Assembly (NCBI GenBank): GCA_014377915.1
Contig: JACMOT010000226.1
Span: 1-25,808 of the forward strand
From: Tardiphaga sp.
GTDB taxonomy: Bacteria > Pseudomonadota > Alphaproteobacteria > Rhizobiales > Xanthobacteraceae
DNA: 25,808 nucleotides
Direction: 5' to 3'
Position 1 is the first letter of the stretch, and the number at the start of each line of letters is the position of its first letter. The notes beneath the pieces were generated by a model that saw only the letters and a list, made by a program, of their open reading frames with translations, was not told where the DNA came from and did not search any database. Made by a program: the position numbers and the translations under genes. This document shows, piece by piece, positions 25,744-25,808 of the stretch.

Positions 25744-25808
25744 GCCCGGTTTACGTAAGGATATTGCGGGATCCCGGCTCCGCGGGGGGGGCGAAACAAG
25801 CCCCGCCC

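Overview
The window looks like chromosomal DNA from an alphaproteobacterium of the Bradyrhizobium/Rhodopseudomonas group (Nitrobacteraceae). The evidence is high G+C, strongly GC-biased third codon positions with long antisense shadow frames, and a gene order that I recognise from Rhizobiales: erpA divergent from dgt-argS-SPOR-nagZ-scpA-scpB-tatABC-serS-surE-pcm-LysM/M23. Assignment to this group is from memory of synteny and protein similarity, not from a search.

Left part (1 to about 15.4 kb, almost all on the minus strand): the conserved housekeeping block. Read in transcription order from the right it contains a dNTPase of the HD family (dgt), arginyl-tRNA synthetase (argS), a SPOR-domain membrane protein, the peptidoglycan-recycling glucosaminidase nagZ, the condensin partners scpA and scpB, the twin-arginine translocase tatA-tatB-tatC, seryl-tRNA synthetase (serS), the nucleotidase surE, the protein-repair methyltransferase pcm, and a lipoprotein with a LysM domain that runs off the left edge. 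Three extra genes interrupt the block: a coiled-coil DUF1640/CCDC90-like gene with a one-base frameshift between tatC and serS, a small membrane-anchored protein on the plus strand between serS and surE, and a single-domain FAT GUY-type response regulator on the plus strand between surE and pcm. The A-type iron-sulfur carrier erpA diverges from dgt.

Middle part (15.4 to 19.8 kb): accessory genes. An orphan DUF433 antitoxin-like gene is followed by an unrecognised Thr/Ser/Asn-rich 321-residue protein with no signal peptide, and by a small XRE-type regulator just upstream of it. Then comes the most interesting locus of the window: two plus-strand genes that overlap by 4 bp. The first encodes a membrane-anchored double-Cache sensor (dCache_3-like) with two transmembrane helices and no output domain. 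The second encodes a complete prokaryotic pentameric ligand-gated ion channel (the family of GLIC, ELIC and nicotinic receptors). The pairing suggests a periplasmic sensor subunit dedicated to an ion channel.

Right part (19.8 kb to the end): an RND efflux operon on the minus strand (HlyD-type adaptor followed by an MdtB/C-like pump, with no outer-membrane channel nearby and a near-perfect palindrome upstream), a HigA-like antitoxin preceded by only the last part of its toxin gene, exonuclease III (xthA), and a GC-rich palindrome of the kind that is dispersed in these genomes.

No rRNA, tRNA, CRISPR array, insertion sequence or phage structural gene was seen.
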